64,000 nucleotides of DNA from Chryseobacterium nakagawai (GCF_900637665.1 NZ_LR134386.1:1542501-1606500); one strand, 5' to 3'; positions 17,350 through 29,336 are shown, counted from the stretch's first letter. Program-made: numbers and translations. The notes: generated by a model from the sequence alone, not told the origin.

Positions 17350-18246
17350 TTAATTCAAACTTCTATATTCATTAGGAGTGACACCCGTTCTCTGCTTGAA
17401 AAGTCTGATAAAATGCTGTGGATATTTGAATCCTAATTCATAAGCAATCTGAGCAATAGATTTATCAATGTTGAAAACTCTTTCCTTGGCAACATCAATA
17501 ATTTTATTCTGAATATATTCCTGCGCAGTTTTTCCTGTTTCTTTCTTAATCAGATCTCCAAAATAGTTGGGTGAAAAATGTAATTCATCTGCACAATAAG
17601 CCACAGATGGAAGCCCTACGGTATTAGGTTTCTCAGATGAAAAGTAGTTGTTTAGTAATTCTTCAAATTTTTCTAAAGTACCCTTATTTATATTTTCCCG
17701 CGTAATAAACTGCCTGTCATAAAAGCGGTCACAATGATTAAGAAAAAGCTCAATATTTGATGTGATGACTTTTTTACTGTGTTTATCTACTGGTCGGCTC
17801 AATTCAGATTGAATATCAGCGAACATTTCCAAAACCATTTGCTGCTCTTTTTTAGAGAGGTGTAATGCTTCATTGGTTTGATATCCGAAGAAACCGTATT
17901 CAGAAATACTTTTAGCTAAAGAAGTTCCCTTGATTAAATCCGGATGAAAAACTAATCCGTGTCCCAAAGGCTGATAGATGTCAATTTTATTTTCTACATC
18001 AACAATTTGTCCCGGAGAAACAAAAACCAACGTTCCTTCCTGGTAATCATAAGTTGCCCGACCGTACTTGAGGTCACCGCATTTCACATCTTTTAAAAAA
18101 ATACAGTACAGATTAAAGTACATTTTAGACCCTGTCCTTTTATGCGCTTTTGAAAAATCTATCACACTTACCAAAGGATGAAGTGTCTCGTGTTGATTAA
18201 ATTGATTATAATCATCGACTGTTTCAAAATTGATTGAATTGCTCAT
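17350..18246 (-). CDS. AraC-family transcriptional regulator
   Basis: 298 residues. The N-terminal ~170 residues form the cupin-like sensor part (GTLVFVSPGQIVDV, PLGHGLVFHPDLI). The C-terminal ~100 residues are the double helix-turn-helix, with PNYFGDLIKKETGKTAQEYI and IAQIAYELGFKYPQHFIRLF followed by RTGVTPNEYR. It is divergent from the aldo/keto reductase cluster starting at 18445, which it most likely controls. A TAnnTTTG element for it lies at 18267-18274 on the minus strand. Regulators of this type next to AKR and esterase genes usually respond to reactive or xenobiotic small molecules; the actual inducer is unknown. Confidence 0.9.
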   Translation of the reverse strand: MSNSINFETVDDYNQFNQHETLHPLVSVIDFSKAHKRTGSKMYFNLYCIFLKDVKCGDLKYGRATYDYQEGTLVFVSPGQIVDVENKIDIYQPLGHGLVFHPDLIKGTSLAKSISEYGFFGYQTNEALHLSKKEQQMVLEMFADIQSELSRPVDKHSKKVITSNIELFLNHCDRFYDRQFITRENINKGTLEKFEELLNNYFSSEKPNTVGLPSVAYCADELHFSPNYFGDLIKKETGKTAQEYIQNKIIDVAKERVFNIDKSIAQIAYELGFKYPQHFIRLFKQRTGVTPNEYRSLN

Positions 18247-18266
18247 TACTGTATCATTTTCTAATG

Positions 18267-18274
18267 CAAATCTA
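18267..18274 (-). promoter_or_regulatory. TAnnTTTG element for the araC gene
   Basis: CAAATCTA on the plus strand is TAGATTTG on the minus strand, 20 bp before the start codon. Confidence 0.45.
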
Positions 18275-18321
18275 AAGATAAAAATAACCTCTTTTTTACA
18301 ATCAGACTCAGAACAGTAATA

Positions 18322-18349
18322 TTGGTTATAAATTCCGTAATCTGTCTAC
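18322..18349 (+). promoter_or_regulatory. Shared 28-bp operator, copy 1 (before first reductase)
   Basis: Starts TTGGTTATAAATTCCG and ends TAATCTGTCTAC. It matches 25 of 28 bases of the copy at 22650-22677. It lies in the divergent araC/AKR intergenic region, 95 bp before the 18445 start. Its position and recurrence make it the best candidate for the AraC binding site. Confidence 0.65.
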
Positions 18350-18435
18350 CAATATGCTTATTAATAGGTTGGAAATTTGCAATAACAAGTTGATAAACAA
18401 TATTAACTTCTTTATGAAGCAATAATTTAAATTAA

Positions 18436-19296
<861 letters not shown>

Positions 19297-19327
19297 GTTA
19301 AAATTTAAGCAGTAAAAACATTCTAAA

Positions 19328-21475
<2,148 letters not shown>

Positions 21476-21576
21476 GGATACTAAAATCAATCAAGTGTAA
21501 TATTTTATTCTTAAAAAGAAAACTGTATTCATTTTCTTTTCTAAATTATTGATAATTAACTTTAAAAGAACGAGCA

Positions 21577-22647
21577 ATGACAGATAAAACAATAAAATAT
21601 TTAAGCCTAATCATCTTAATTTTAGTCTCCAATTTTTTTGTTAAGGCACAAAATAAGGTGGCACAAAAACCAATTACTATTGCATCACAAGGCAATTTTT
21701 CAGCCGGTGGATCGGTTATCAAAAGTGAAGGCGTTTTCGATCCTTTAAAACCTTGGAATGTTTCCCAAGGTGGACAAACAAGACACGGAGACCACGCTGA
21801 TGTTTTTTATCAAATTTCTGTAAAACCTAAAAAACTTTCGATGGTTTTCCTGCACGGTTACGGGCAGTCCAGACGAAGCTGGCAGACCACTGCGGATGGA
21901 AGAGAAGGATTTGCCAATCTATTTTTAAGAAACGGTTATAGTGTTTACCTTGTCGATCAGCAAGGTCGTGGAGAAGCTGGGCAGACTACAAAACCAGGAC
22001 AAATTAGCGGGACGCCGGATGATCAGACTTGGTTTACTCAATTTCGAATTGGTTTGTATCCCAAATTCAATGATGGCGTTCAGTTTCCAAAAGACAGCAT
22101 TTCTATGGACCAATTTTTCCGGATGATGACGCCAAATACAGGAAATGTAGATGAAGCAACGATTGTTAATGCAATGTCTTCAGTTATGGATAAATCAGGA
22201 AACGGGATTCTTTTTACCCATTCGGCAGGAGGTTCACCTGGATGGAAAACAGCCATTAAGAATGAAAAAATTAAAGCTGTTGTTGCCTATGAACCCGGAG
22301 GATTTACTTTTCCGGAAGGAGAAGAGCCTGAAGGAAATCGAGGAGGAAAAGGTGTTCCGATGCAAGATTTTATGAAACTGACAAAAATCCCAATCGTAGT
22401 TTATTATGGAGATTATATTCCAACTGAAGAAACTAATGCATCATCTCTAAATTTTTGGAGAAATGTTTTAGCAACAGCAAGACAATGGGCAAAAGTTGTC
22501 AATAGTCACGGTGGTGATGTTACTATTGTCCATCTTCCGGAATTGGGAATCAAAGGAAATACTCATTTTATAATGTCAGATCTGAATAATGTAGAAGTCG
22601 CAGAATTATTATCAAAATGGTTGAAAGAGAAAGGTTTGGATAAGTAA
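21577..22647 (+). CDS. Exported alpha/beta-hydrolase (esterase)
   Basis: 356 residues with a signal peptide ending VKAQ (about residue 25), so periplasmic or secreted. An oxyanion-type MVFLHGYGQSRRSW lies at about 89-102. The nucleophile elbow THSAGGSPG has Ser216; the usual Gly before the His is replaced by Thr. A late His in GNTHFIMSDLNN (about 330) is the likely catalytic histidine. The fold and DQQGRGEAG loop match esterase-like hydrolases found beside carboxymuconolactone-decarboxylase and flavodoxin genes in Gram-negative bacteria. Substrate unknown. Confidence 0.85.
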   Translation: MTDKTIKYLSLIILILVSNFFVKAQNKVAQKPITIASQGNFSAGGSVIKSEGVFDPLKPWNVSQGGQTRHGDHADVFYQISVKPKKLSMVFLHGYGQSRRSWQTTADGREGFANLFLRNGYSVYLVDQQGRGEAGQTTKPGQISGTPDDQTWFTQFRIGLYPKFNDGVQFPKDSISMDQFFRMMTPNTGNVDEATIVNAMSSVMDKSGNGILFTHSAGGSPGWKTAIKNEKIKAVVAYEPGGFTFPEGEEPEGNRGGKGVPMQDFMKLTKIPIVVYYGDYIPTEETNASSLNFWRNVLATARQWAKVVNSHGGDVTIVHLPELGIKGNTHFIMSDLNNVEVAELLSKWLKEKGLDK

Positions 22648-22649
22648 CA

Positions 22650-22677
22650 TTGGTTATGATATCCGTAATCTGTCTAC
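22650..22677 (+). promoter_or_regulatory. Shared 28-bp operator, copy 2 (before flavodoxin gene)
   Basis: Starts TTGGTTATGATATCCG and ends TAATCTGTCTAC, 3 differences from the copy at 18322. It begins 2 bp after the hydrolase stop and ends 48 bp before the flavodoxin ATG, so the cluster probably has a second, co-regulated promoter here. Confidence 0.65.
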
Positions 22678-22725
22678 TGATTTTAAACTGCTCTTTTCTG
22701 AACTTTGTTAAACAATAATTGATAT

Positions 22726-23355
22726 ATGAAAAAGTTGAAAAATTATAGTGTATGGTTTTGTGCAGTACTTCTGTTATTATCATCTTGCTCAAAAGCTCAG
22801 AAATCAATGTCTGAAAAAAAAGAAATGCCGAAAGACAAAAATGTGTTGATTGTCTATTTATCAAGAACAAAAAATACAAAAACAATTGCAGACATCATTC
22901 ATCAAAATGTCGGTGGAACCTTAGTTGAGCTGGAATTACAGAATCCTTATCCCGAAGATTACAAAGAAATTGTAGATCAGGTCGCCAATGAAAACGAAAC
23001 GGATTTTCTGCCTCCGCTTAAAACCAAAATTGAAGATATTGAAAAATATGAAGTGATCTTCTTGGGATTTCCAACCTGGGGAATGCAGTTGCCACCTCCT
23101 ATGAAAAGTTTTTTGAGCCAGAACAATTTTAAAGGGAAAACAATTATCCCATTCAATACCAATGCAGGTTACGGAATCGGAAGCAGTTTTGAAACCGTGA
23201 AAAAATTAGCTCCAGATAGTAAAATATTAGAAGGATTTACCATAAAAGGAGGAATTGAACGTGATGGAATTTTATTCGTAATGGAAGGAAAGAAGAAAGT
23301 TGAAGCGGAAAAGAAAGTGAAAGAATGGCTGACTAAAATCGGAATGACTAAATAG
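22726..23355 (+). CDS. Flavodoxin-family lipoprotein
   Basis: 209 residues. Signal peptide with lipobox LLLLSSCSKAQ (Cys21), then a flavodoxin domain. The FMN phosphate loop is VYLSRTKNTKTIAD (about residues 44-57), followed by IFLGFPTWGMQLPPP and FNTNAGYGIGSS. Flavodoxins are normally cytoplasmic electron carriers or quinone reductases. A lipidated copy facing the periplasm is unusual and recurs in clusters with CMD-like proteins and exported hydrolases. Preceded by the second copy of the 28-bp repeat. Confidence 0.88.
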   Translation: MKKLKNYSVWFCAVLLLLSSCSKAQKSMSEKKEMPKDKNVLIVYLSRTKNTKTIADIIHQNVGGTLVELELQNPYPEDYKEIVDQVANENETDFLPPLKTKIEDIEKYEVIFLGFPTWGMQLPPPMKSFLSQNNFKGKTIIPFNTNAGYGIGSSFETVKKLAPDSKILEGFTIKGGIERDGILFVMEGKKKVEAEKKVKEWLTKIGMTK

Positions 23356-23387
23356 AGTCCTTGAATTAATCTTTAAAAAGTAAAATA

Positions 23388-24128
23388 ATGAAGCAATTGA
23401 AATATTTCATTCTAATCATTCAAATAATAAGTGTATCACTTTTTCCAACTGATATGAAAGCACAACAATTGACAACACAAAGCAATAATCTAAGTGGAAA
23501 AGATAAAAGTACCATTGCCATTTCTTCATTTACGGCACAAGGTAAATTAGAGGAATTAAGAGCAAGTTTAAATAATGGTCTGGATGCAGGATTAACAATC
23601 AATGAAATAAAAGAAATTTTGGTACATACTTATGCTTATTGTGGTTTTCCGAGAAGCATAAGAGGTTTACAGACTTTTATGGAAGTTCTTGATGAAAGAA
23701 AATCCAAAGGAATAAACGATACTATAGGAAAAGAAGCGTCAACTATAGAAAATGATAAAAGTAAATATGAGCGGGGAAAAGAAATTTTGGGGCAACTAAC
23801 ACAAACACCGCAATCCGACAAACTTTCGGGTTATTCAGCCTTTGCACCGATAATGGATACATTTCTAAAGGAACATCTGTTTGCTGATATTTTTGAAAGA
23901 GATGTCTTGACCTATGCTCAAAGAGAATTGGTGACGATTTCCGTAATCAGTGCAATTGGTGATGCCGAGCCAATGCTGCAATCTCATTTAGGTATTTCGT
24001 TAAACGTTGGATGGACACCACAGCAGTTGAATGAATTTGTTACTGTTGTCAGTTCTACTATTAATAAAGAAAAATCAAATGCAGCAAAAATGATTTTGAA
24101 TCAGGTTTTAAAAAACAGATCTAAATAA
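23388..24128 (+). CDS. Carboxymuconolactone-decarboxylase-like (AhpD-fold) exported protein
   Basis: 246 residues with a signal peptide ending MKAQ (about 26). Two CMD-type helical domains are visible. The first (about 50-110) contains LTINEIKEILVHTYAYCGFP with Cys84. The second (about 150-245) has LTYAQRELVTISVISAIGDA and QSHLGISLNVGWTPQQLNEF. The second domain lacks the Cys-x-x-Cys of peroxidase members and keeps the His. Family members are gamma-carboxymuconolactone decarboxylases or alkylhydroperoxidase-type enzymes. Exported versions next to flavodoxin and cupin genes are of unknown role. Starts 32 bp after the flavodoxin stop. Confidence 0.87.
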   Translation: MKQLKYFILIIQIISVSLFPTDMKAQQLTTQSNNLSGKDKSTIAISSFTAQGKLEELRASLNNGLDAGLTINEIKEILVHTYAYCGFPRSIRGLQTFMEVLDERKSKGINDTIGKEASTIENDKSKYERGKEILGQLTQTPQSDKLSGYSAFAPIMDTFLKEHLFADIFERDVLTYAQRELVTISVISAIGDAEPMLQSHLGISLNVGWTPQQLNEFVTVVSSTINKEKSNAAKMILNQVLKNRSK

Positions 24129-24146
24129 TCTGCCAAATATTGAAAT

Positions 24147-25229
24147 ATGAAAAAGATAATAATGTCAATGACTGCATTAATTGTTTTAGCAACAAGCTTT
24201 AATATGAATGCACAAACCCAAAAAACAAAAATGGAAAAAATTGAGGTAATCAAACGTAATAATCCTTTCGGACTGGTTTATGATGATGCAATCACAGAAA
24301 ATGTAAAAGGAAAGGTAAATATCCATCCGGTAAAATATAAATTGAATGGAATTGATATTGCAGCCAATGTCTACACTCCGGCAAATTATGATCCTTCAAA
24401 AAAATATGCAGCAATCACTGTCGCACATCCAAATGGAGGGGTTAAGGAACAGACAGCGGGACTATATGCACAACGCTTAGCAGAAGCGGGTTATATCACC
24501 ATTGCGGCAGATGCATCTTATCAGGGAGCAAGTGGAGGAGAACCCCGTCACACCGATAAACCCGTTTACAGAACAGAAGACATTCACGGAATGGCAGACT
24601 TTATTTCTCAATATCCCGGAGTTGATATTAATCGAATCGGAGCATTCGGTACCTGCGGCGGCGGTGGTTACACATTGAAAGCTACTCAATCGGACAAAAG
24701 ATTTAAGGCTGTCGCTACTTTAAGTATGTTCAATTCTGGAGAAGTAAGACGTAATGGATTTATGAATTCTGGTTTGAATACTATTCAGGAGCGTTTGAAA
24801 CAAGCTTCCGACGCAAGGGCACAGGAAGTAGCGGGTGGTAAAATAATATATTCAGGTGTGGCAAGTATTACCGATGAAGAAATTCAGAAAACAAATACGG
24901 ATCTCTATCGGGAAGGTTATATTTATTATTATCGCACCAATGCTCATCCCAACTCTACTTTTTTATATCCCACCAGCAATTTACTGGATTTAATGACCTG
25001 GGATGCTGCGGACAATATGGATTTGATTAATCAGCCTTTATTGATGATAGCTGGAGGTAAAGCTGACACCAAATATATGACCGATGAAGCTTTTCAGAAA
25101 GCAGTAAATGCAAAAGGGAAAGAACTATTCATCATTGATGGTGCCACGCATATCCAAACGTATTGGAGACCTGAATATGTAGAAAAAGCAGTGAGAAAAC
25201 TGACTGAATTTTTTGGAAAAAATCTATAA
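24147..25229 (+). CDS. Exported dienelactone-hydrolase-like alpha/beta-hydrolase
   Basis: 360 residues with a signal peptide ending FNMNAQ (about 23). Nucleophile elbow GAFGTCGGGGYTL has Cys170 in place of Ser, as in dienelactone hydrolases and the YcjY-like group. A catalytic His is likely in IDGATHIQTYW (about 332), and an Asp lies in IAGGKADTKYM. Substrate unknown. Its place after a CMD-like protein echoes aromatic lactone degradation (lactone decarboxylase plus lactone hydrolase), but both are exported here, so the classical cytoplasmic pathway is not implied. Starts 19 bp after the preceding gene. Confidence 0.87.
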   Translation: MKKIIMSMTALIVLATSFNMNAQTQKTKMEKIEVIKRNNPFGLVYDDAITENVKGKVNIHPVKYKLNGIDIAANVYTPANYDPSKKYAAITVAHPNGGVKEQTAGLYAQRLAEAGYITIAADASYQGASGGEPRHTDKPVYRTEDIHGMADFISQYPGVDINRIGAFGTCGGGGYTLKATQSDKRFKAVATLSMFNSGEVRRNGFMNSGLNTIQERLKQASDARAQEVAGGKIIYSGVASITDEEIQKTNTDLYREGYIYYYRTNAHPNSTFLYPTSNLLDLMTWDAADNMDLINQPLLMIAGGKADTKYMTDEAFQKAVNAKGKELFIIDGATHIQTYWRPEYVEKAVRKLTEFFGKNL

Positions 25230-25240
25230 AAACATGAAAG

Positions 25241-25263
25241 TTCTACCATTCGTTACGGTAGAA
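25241..25263. repeat. Short inverted repeat after the hydrolase gene
   Basis: TTCTACC and GGTAGAA (7 bp) around a 9-nt loop, with no T tract. Could be a weak stop or processing hairpin between the hydrolase and cupin genes. Confidence 0.4.
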
Positions 25264-25316
25264 TAAATTATAACAAGCCATGTATTTATTAAAGAATTAA
25301 GATTAAATATATAAAT

Positions 25317-25778
25317 ATGAAACAAATAGTTACATTACTTTTATCAATATTAATTGTATCAAGCTGTTGTAGTAAATCCACATTGGAAAGAGCAAGGACT
25401 AATATTTTTCCTAAAGGGGGAAAAGTAACCAATAACAATTTTACAGGCAACGTTTGGCTGCAAATGCTGGGACAGGACGAACAGACACTTAATACGGGTG
25501 TAGGCAATGTAACTTTTGAACCTGGAGCGAGAACTAAATGGCATCTTCATCCCGGTGGACAAATTATCCTTGTAACTGATGGGATAGGATATTATCAGGA
25601 AAAAGGGCAGCCGAAAAAGATTTTACATAAAGGAGATGTTATCAAATGTCCTGCAAATGTTGAGCATTGGCACGGTGCTAGTGAAAATTCATATTTCGTT
25701 CAGATTGCAGTCACTGATAATAAGAAGGGTTCGGTCGAATGGTTACAACCTGTGACAGAAGAAGAGTATCATAAGTAA
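25317..25778 (+). CDS. Cupin-domain lipoprotein
   Basis: 153 residues. A lipobox-like IVSSCCSKS (Cys17/18) follows a hydrophobic leader. A single cupin barrel has metal ligands in motif 1, KWHLHPGGQIILVTDGIG, and motif 2, GDVIKCPANVEHWHGA. This cupin type recurs with CMD-like proteins, often as a fusion. It closes the AraC-linked cluster and is lipidated like the flavodoxin, so several cluster products share the periplasmic face. Function could be oxidative or isomerase-type. Confidence 0.85.
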   Translation: MKQIVTLLLSILIVSSCCSKSTLERARTNIFPKGGKVTNNNFTGNVWLQMLGQDEQTLNTGVGNVTFEPGARTKWHLHPGGQIILVTDGIGYYQEKGQPKKILHKGDVIKCPANVEHWHGASENSYFVQIAVTDNKKGSVEWLQPVTEEEYHK

Positions 25779-25833
25779 TGGAAATGGGGAAGATTCTTAA
25801 TAGATAATTATTAACCAATCAAAAATAAATTTT

Positions 25834-25938
25834 ATGAAAAGCAAACCTAAATTATTTTCTGTAGCCATTATAATATTCAATTTGGAAGTTTTTAGTCAAG
25901 TAAAAAGATATATTATTAATAAAATATTTTGCGATTGA
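25834..25938 (+). pseudogene. Signal-peptide stub of a truncated secreted protein gene
   Basis: ATG at 25834 opens MKSKPKLFSVAIIIFNLEVF, then SQ and 12 more residues before TGA at 25936. The start looks like a genuine signal peptide, but the frame then runs into the 3' end of the minus-strand Crp-type gene (overlap 25916-25938). Most likely the 5' end of the next gene of the cluster, cut off by a deletion or rearrangement. Confidence 0.4.
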
Positions 25939-26503
25939 TAACCAGGAGTATTCCTAGATTTTGCAGTTTTTTAATTGTTCTTATAAAAGTTTCCACTCGT
26001 AATCCTGTTAGCGATGCAATTTGCTGTCTGGTGAGAAATACTTGATAAGAATCAGTCGGAGGTTTTGATTTTTTTAAGTAGTTGAATAGATTCGTTATTT
26101 TTTCTGACGGGCTTTCTGATGCAAATCCTTTCATCAGGTAGGTATAATGCATATTTTCTGCGGTATATTTGTATAAATCTAACAGTATTTTGGGATTATC
26201 TTTTAGCATTAAATCAAAGCCCAATCTTTCCAATTTGATTATCCTAGAGTTCTCCATTGCAATGGCACTTACAGAATATGGATGTTTTAAGAACAGGAAA
26301 AGTGCTCCTAGACAATCACCTTGAATAGAAATGTTGTGAATAAATTCACGACCCGCTTTTTTCTCACTGACAATCTTCACAGTTCCTGTTGAAATTTGAA
26401 AATAAGAGACTACGTCATCATTTTCTTTAAATACATATTTTCCCTTTGTAAAATTTACAATTTTAGCTCCATAGTTCATCAAAAGCTCCTCTTTTATCAG
26501 CAT
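25916..26503 (-). CDS. Crp/Fnr-family transcriptional regulator
   Basis: 195 residues from the ATG at 26503; a TTG at 26506 is also in frame. The cyclic-nucleotide-binding-like beta-roll (residues ~15-120) includes FKENDDVVSYFQISTGTVKI. The C-terminal winged helix has FLTRQQIASLTGLRVETFIR. There are no Fnr-type cysteine clusters and the usual cAMP phosphate-binding Arg-Ser pair is not evident, so the effector is unknown. It converges on the cupin cluster and shares its 3' end with a truncated stub. Confidence 0.88.
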   Translation of the reverse strand: MLIKEELLMNYGAKIVNFTKGKYVFKENDDVVSYFQISTGTVKIVSEKKAGREFIHNISIQGDCLGALFLFLKHPYSVSAIAMENSRIIKLERLGFDLMLKDNPKILLDLYKYTAENMHYTYLMKGFASESPSEKITNLFNYLKKSKPPTDSYQVFLTRQQIASLTGLRVETFIRTIKKLQNLGILLVINRKIFY

Positions 26504-26580
26504 CAATTTTTATTTTAATTATTCATATGAAACTATCTTGTGTGCAGTTCCTAATTTATTTACAAGCGTACAAAGCTTTC

Positions 26581-27555
26581 TTATGACCATTTGTCATCGT
26601 GATCATTTCTCTTAAGTTCTCTTTCAACTTCATTAATTTCAGGTAAAGGAAGAAGATAAGTGTCATTAATATATTTTAGAATATTTTTATTTGTTTTATC
26701 ATCTATTTTTCTGATGAAAAGGTCATTGGAGGATTTTAGAGTTTCTATGAAGTTGTCAGCATATTGGTCTTTACTAAAAAAAGTTTTTTCAATGACTGCT
26801 CTTTTATCATCATTCACAATAATATCACTAAAGGCTGTGTTGAGGAGTACTGTCTGGAAAAATGATTCAGCTGGTAAAAGAGTGTGAAGGTAATAATCTT
26901 CAAAATCCATTACCCTTTTATTATTGGTTAAAAATACACAGGTTTCTCTTGTAAGGATAAGCCATTTCCCACCAATATAAGGGATAACTTCCTTCATAAA
27001 TTCTCTTTTATAAATAAATGAAGATATTTTATGGGTTAGCTCTGTAAAATGATTTTGTATCCTTTGCAGTGTATCAGGCCTGTAAAATTTCTGGTCATAA
27101 TAAAAAAGATAATTTCTTCCGTTATTAACGGTAAGGAATTGACGTATAATATTTTGTGACTTGAGTGGGGAGTCTTCACCACTCAGGTTGATAAAATAAT
27201 CCCAGTCATGACTTACATTCAAAAGATATTCCATCGCATTAAGTTCAGCCCGGATCATACTAAATCCTCCGGACACAATATTCATGCTTTCCAAAATATA
27301 CACATTGGGGAAGTGTATTAAATATAATTGTATTTCTTCTGTAAATTCTGCTTTTGCTTTCCGGTCGATATGAATAAGGTAAAACTGATCCCTTGTATAA
27401 ATTTTTTGAAACATTTCTTTAAATGTATCAGGTTTATGATGGATCATAATAAAATAAGCAATCCTCACCTGCAGAGCTGAATGCAGGTCTGTAGTTTGGG
27501 AATGGGGACGAGTTATGTACAATGACTTTTGCATGGGGCTGAAATTTAAAATCAT
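26581..27555 (-). CDS. GT14-family (core-2/I-branching type) beta-1,6-N-acetylglucosaminyltransferase
   Basis: About 324 residues from ATG 27555; ATG 27534 and TTG 27567 are alternatives, and the domain itself starts at RIAYFIMIHHKPDTF. Motifs of the GT14 'branch' family: YLIHIDRKAK, a long WDYFINLSGEDSPLKS, and PAESFFQTVLLNTAF. Family members transfer GlcNAc or xylose to glycans; bacterial copies are probably surface-polysaccharide enzymes. No signal peptide or membrane helix, so cytosolic. Stands alone, next to the Crp-type gene on the same strand (78-bp gap). Confidence 0.87.
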   Translation of the reverse strand: MILNFSPMQKSLYITRPHSQTTDLHSALQVRIAYFIMIHHKPDTFKEMFQKIYTRDQFYLIHIDRKAKAEFTEEIQLYLIHFPNVYILESMNIVSGGFSMIRAELNAMEYLLNVSHDWDYFINLSGEDSPLKSQNIIRQFLTVNNGRNYLFYYDQKFYRPDTLQRIQNHFTELTHKISSFIYKREFMKEVIPYIGGKWLILTRETCVFLTNNKRVMDFEDYYLHTLLPAESFFQTVLLNTAFSDIIVNDDKRAVIEKTFFSKDQYADNFIETLKSSNDLFIRKIDDKTNKNILKYINDTYLLPLPEINEVERELKRNDHDDKWS

Positions 27556-27650
27556 CCGCACAGGCAAACAATTCAGTTTATGTGCGTAAGCTACGAATAT
27601 ATTTTTGATAATCAGTTAATTAAATTTACTGTTGCCTAATTGTTTTGTTG

Positions 27651-27658
27651 TATATTTG
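27651..27658 (+). promoter_or_regulatory. TAnnTTTG promoter element (TATATTTG) for the helicase
   Basis: Exact consensus with TTG at 27632-27634 upstream (16-bp spacing). Start of transcription near 27665 leaves a ~300-nt untranslated leader before the helicase ATG. The rest of the 27568-27968 gap shows no supported gene. Confidence 0.6.
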
Positions 27659-27968
27659 CAATACATTTATAAAACAGGTTTCTGCCTTTGCCATTCTGTA
27701 ATAGTTTAAACTCACCATTTTTTCTTTCAGTTTTTGCTTTTTCAGCCACCCAATTATCAATCGGGTTTCGAATGTGAAAACACTCCATAAGTCTTTTCAT
27801 CCTAGAATGATACGTTATTGCAGGCTCATGAATACTACACAGGTAATTTATCGGAAGTTAAGCAAGTAAAATGATGAAGAAAAAAGATTTTTTATTCATC
27901 ATTATGATACACCAATTCAAATTCTGAAAAGGGAATTTGCTTACAAAATATCGGGAAGACCGAACATT

Positions 27969-29090
27969 ATGATGAGTTTCAAAAATTTAAATTTAATCAA
28001 TCCCATTATCCGTGCTGTAACAGAAGCAGGGTATTCTAAGCCAACTGAAATACAGTATACAGTAATACCCCATATTCTTGCAGGAAAAGATATTATAGGA
28101 TGTGCCCAGACAGGTACAGGAAAAACGGCAGCATTTGCAATGCCTATTCTTCAGTTGTTAAAAAAATATACCCCTGATCATAAAGAGATCAGAACATTAA
28201 TACTTACACCGACCCGGGAATTAGCAATACAGATTGAAGAGAATTTTGCTGTGTACAGCAAATATTTACCTTTATCACAACTCTCTGTTTATGGAGGAGT
28301 CCCAGCGGGCGGACAGCTTGCGGCTCTTAGGAAAAGAGTAGATATTCTGGTGGCTACACCTGGCAGATTGCTGGATTTGGTTAATCAAAGACATATTGAT
28401 CTTTCTAAAATAGAAATATTTGTTTTGGATGAAGCAGACAGAATGCTTGACATGGGGTTTATCAATGATGTCAAAAAAGTTTTAAAGCTGATTCCCCAGA
28501 AAAGGCAGACCTTATTTTTTTCGGCCACAATGCCTTCAGGTATAAGAAAATTTGCGGAAACAATTCTGAATAATCCTGTAGAGGTTACTGTAACTCCGGT
28601 ATCTTCAACCGCACAAACGGTGAAACAATCCGTTTATTTTGTGGAAAAAAGAGATAAGACGGGTTTGTTGATTGATTTATTGCAAAATGAAAATATGAGG
28701 CGTTCACTGGTTTTTACCCGTACTAAGCATATTGCCAATAAGCTGGTACAGCAATTGGAAGGAGTAGGGATTTTTGCTGCAGCGATTCATGGGAACAAAT
28801 CTCAGACCGCAAGACAGAATGCACTTGATGATTTTAAAAGCAGTAACATTAAAGTATTGGTAGCTACAGATATTGCAGCCAGAGGTATTGATATTGATGA
28901 TCTTCCACATGTAGTAAACTATGAGCTTCCCAATATTCCTGAAACGTATGTTCACAGGATCGGAAGAACCGGAAGGGCAGGAACGGAAGGTACCGCTATT
29001 TCATTTTGCGATACCGATGAGCGCTTAGATCTTAAAAATATTCAAAAACTGATAGGATTCACAATGCCGGTCAGATCATTTTATAAATAA
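27969..29090 (+). CDS. DEAD-box RNA helicase (RhlE-like)
   Basis: 373 residues, the minimal helicase core without a long basic tail. All motifs are visible: Q motif KPTEIQYTVIPHILAG, Walker A AQTGTGKTA, PTRELAIQ, GGVPAGGQ, TPGRLLDL, DEAD box VLDEADRMLDMGF, SAT, VFTRTKHIANKL, and HRIGRTGRAG. Unwinds structured RNA, with roles in ribosome assembly or mRNA turnover, often at low temperature. It has a ~300-nt leader and a cold-shock gene 51 bp downstream, which supports a cold-response unit. Two adjacent ATGs at 27969/27972 are possible starts. Confidence 0.95.
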   Translation: MMSFKNLNLINPIIRAVTEAGYSKPTEIQYTVIPHILAGKDIIGCAQTGTGKTAAFAMPILQLLKKYTPDHKEIRTLILTPTRELAIQIEENFAVYSKYLPLSQLSVYGGVPAGGQLAALRKRVDILVATPGRLLDLVNQRHIDLSKIEIFVLDEADRMLDMGFINDVKKVLKLIPQKRQTLFFSATMPSGIRKFAETILNNPVEVTVTPVSSTAQTVKQSVYFVEKRDKTGLLIDLLQNENMRRSLVFTRTKHIANKLVQQLEGVGIFAAAIHGNKSQTARQNALDDFKSSNIKVLVATDIAARGIDIDDLPHVVNYELPNIPETYVHRIGRTGRAGTEGTAISFCDTDERLDLKNIQKLIGFTMPVRSFYK

Positions 29091-29141
29091 AATCTGTAGA
29101 GTTTACAGAAAACAATAAATAATTTTTTAATAATAATTACA

Positions 29142-29336
29142 ATGCAACAAGGCACAGTAAAATTTTTCAATGAAGCAAAAGGCTTCGGATTTATTTCTCC
29201 TACAGACGGGAGTAAAGATATATTTGTACATTCTTCAGGATTAGACACAAGATCAATCCGTGAAAATGATAAAGTCGTTTTCGATGTACAAAAGAGTGAT
29301 AAAGGTTTAAATGCGGTTAATGTAAAACTGGCATAA
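29142..29336 (+). CDS. Cold-shock protein (CspA family)
   Basis: 64 residues, one OB-fold cold-shock domain. RNP1 is KGFGFISPTDG and RNP2 is DIFVHSSG. Nucleic-acid chaperone that melts RNA secondary structure. It follows the DEAD-box helicase by 51 bp, so co-transcription is likely. No extension beyond the domain. Confidence 0.96.
   Translation: MQQGTVKFFNEAKGFGFISPTDGSKDIFVHSSGLDTRSIRENDKVVFDVQKSDKGLNAVNVKLA

Noticed and set aside
27636-27800. 54-codon minus-strand frame with ATG (RNPIDNWVAEKAKTERKNGE)
   Set aside because: Protein-like composition, but it lies across the helicase promoter and leader, has no start signal and no family; kept out as unproven.
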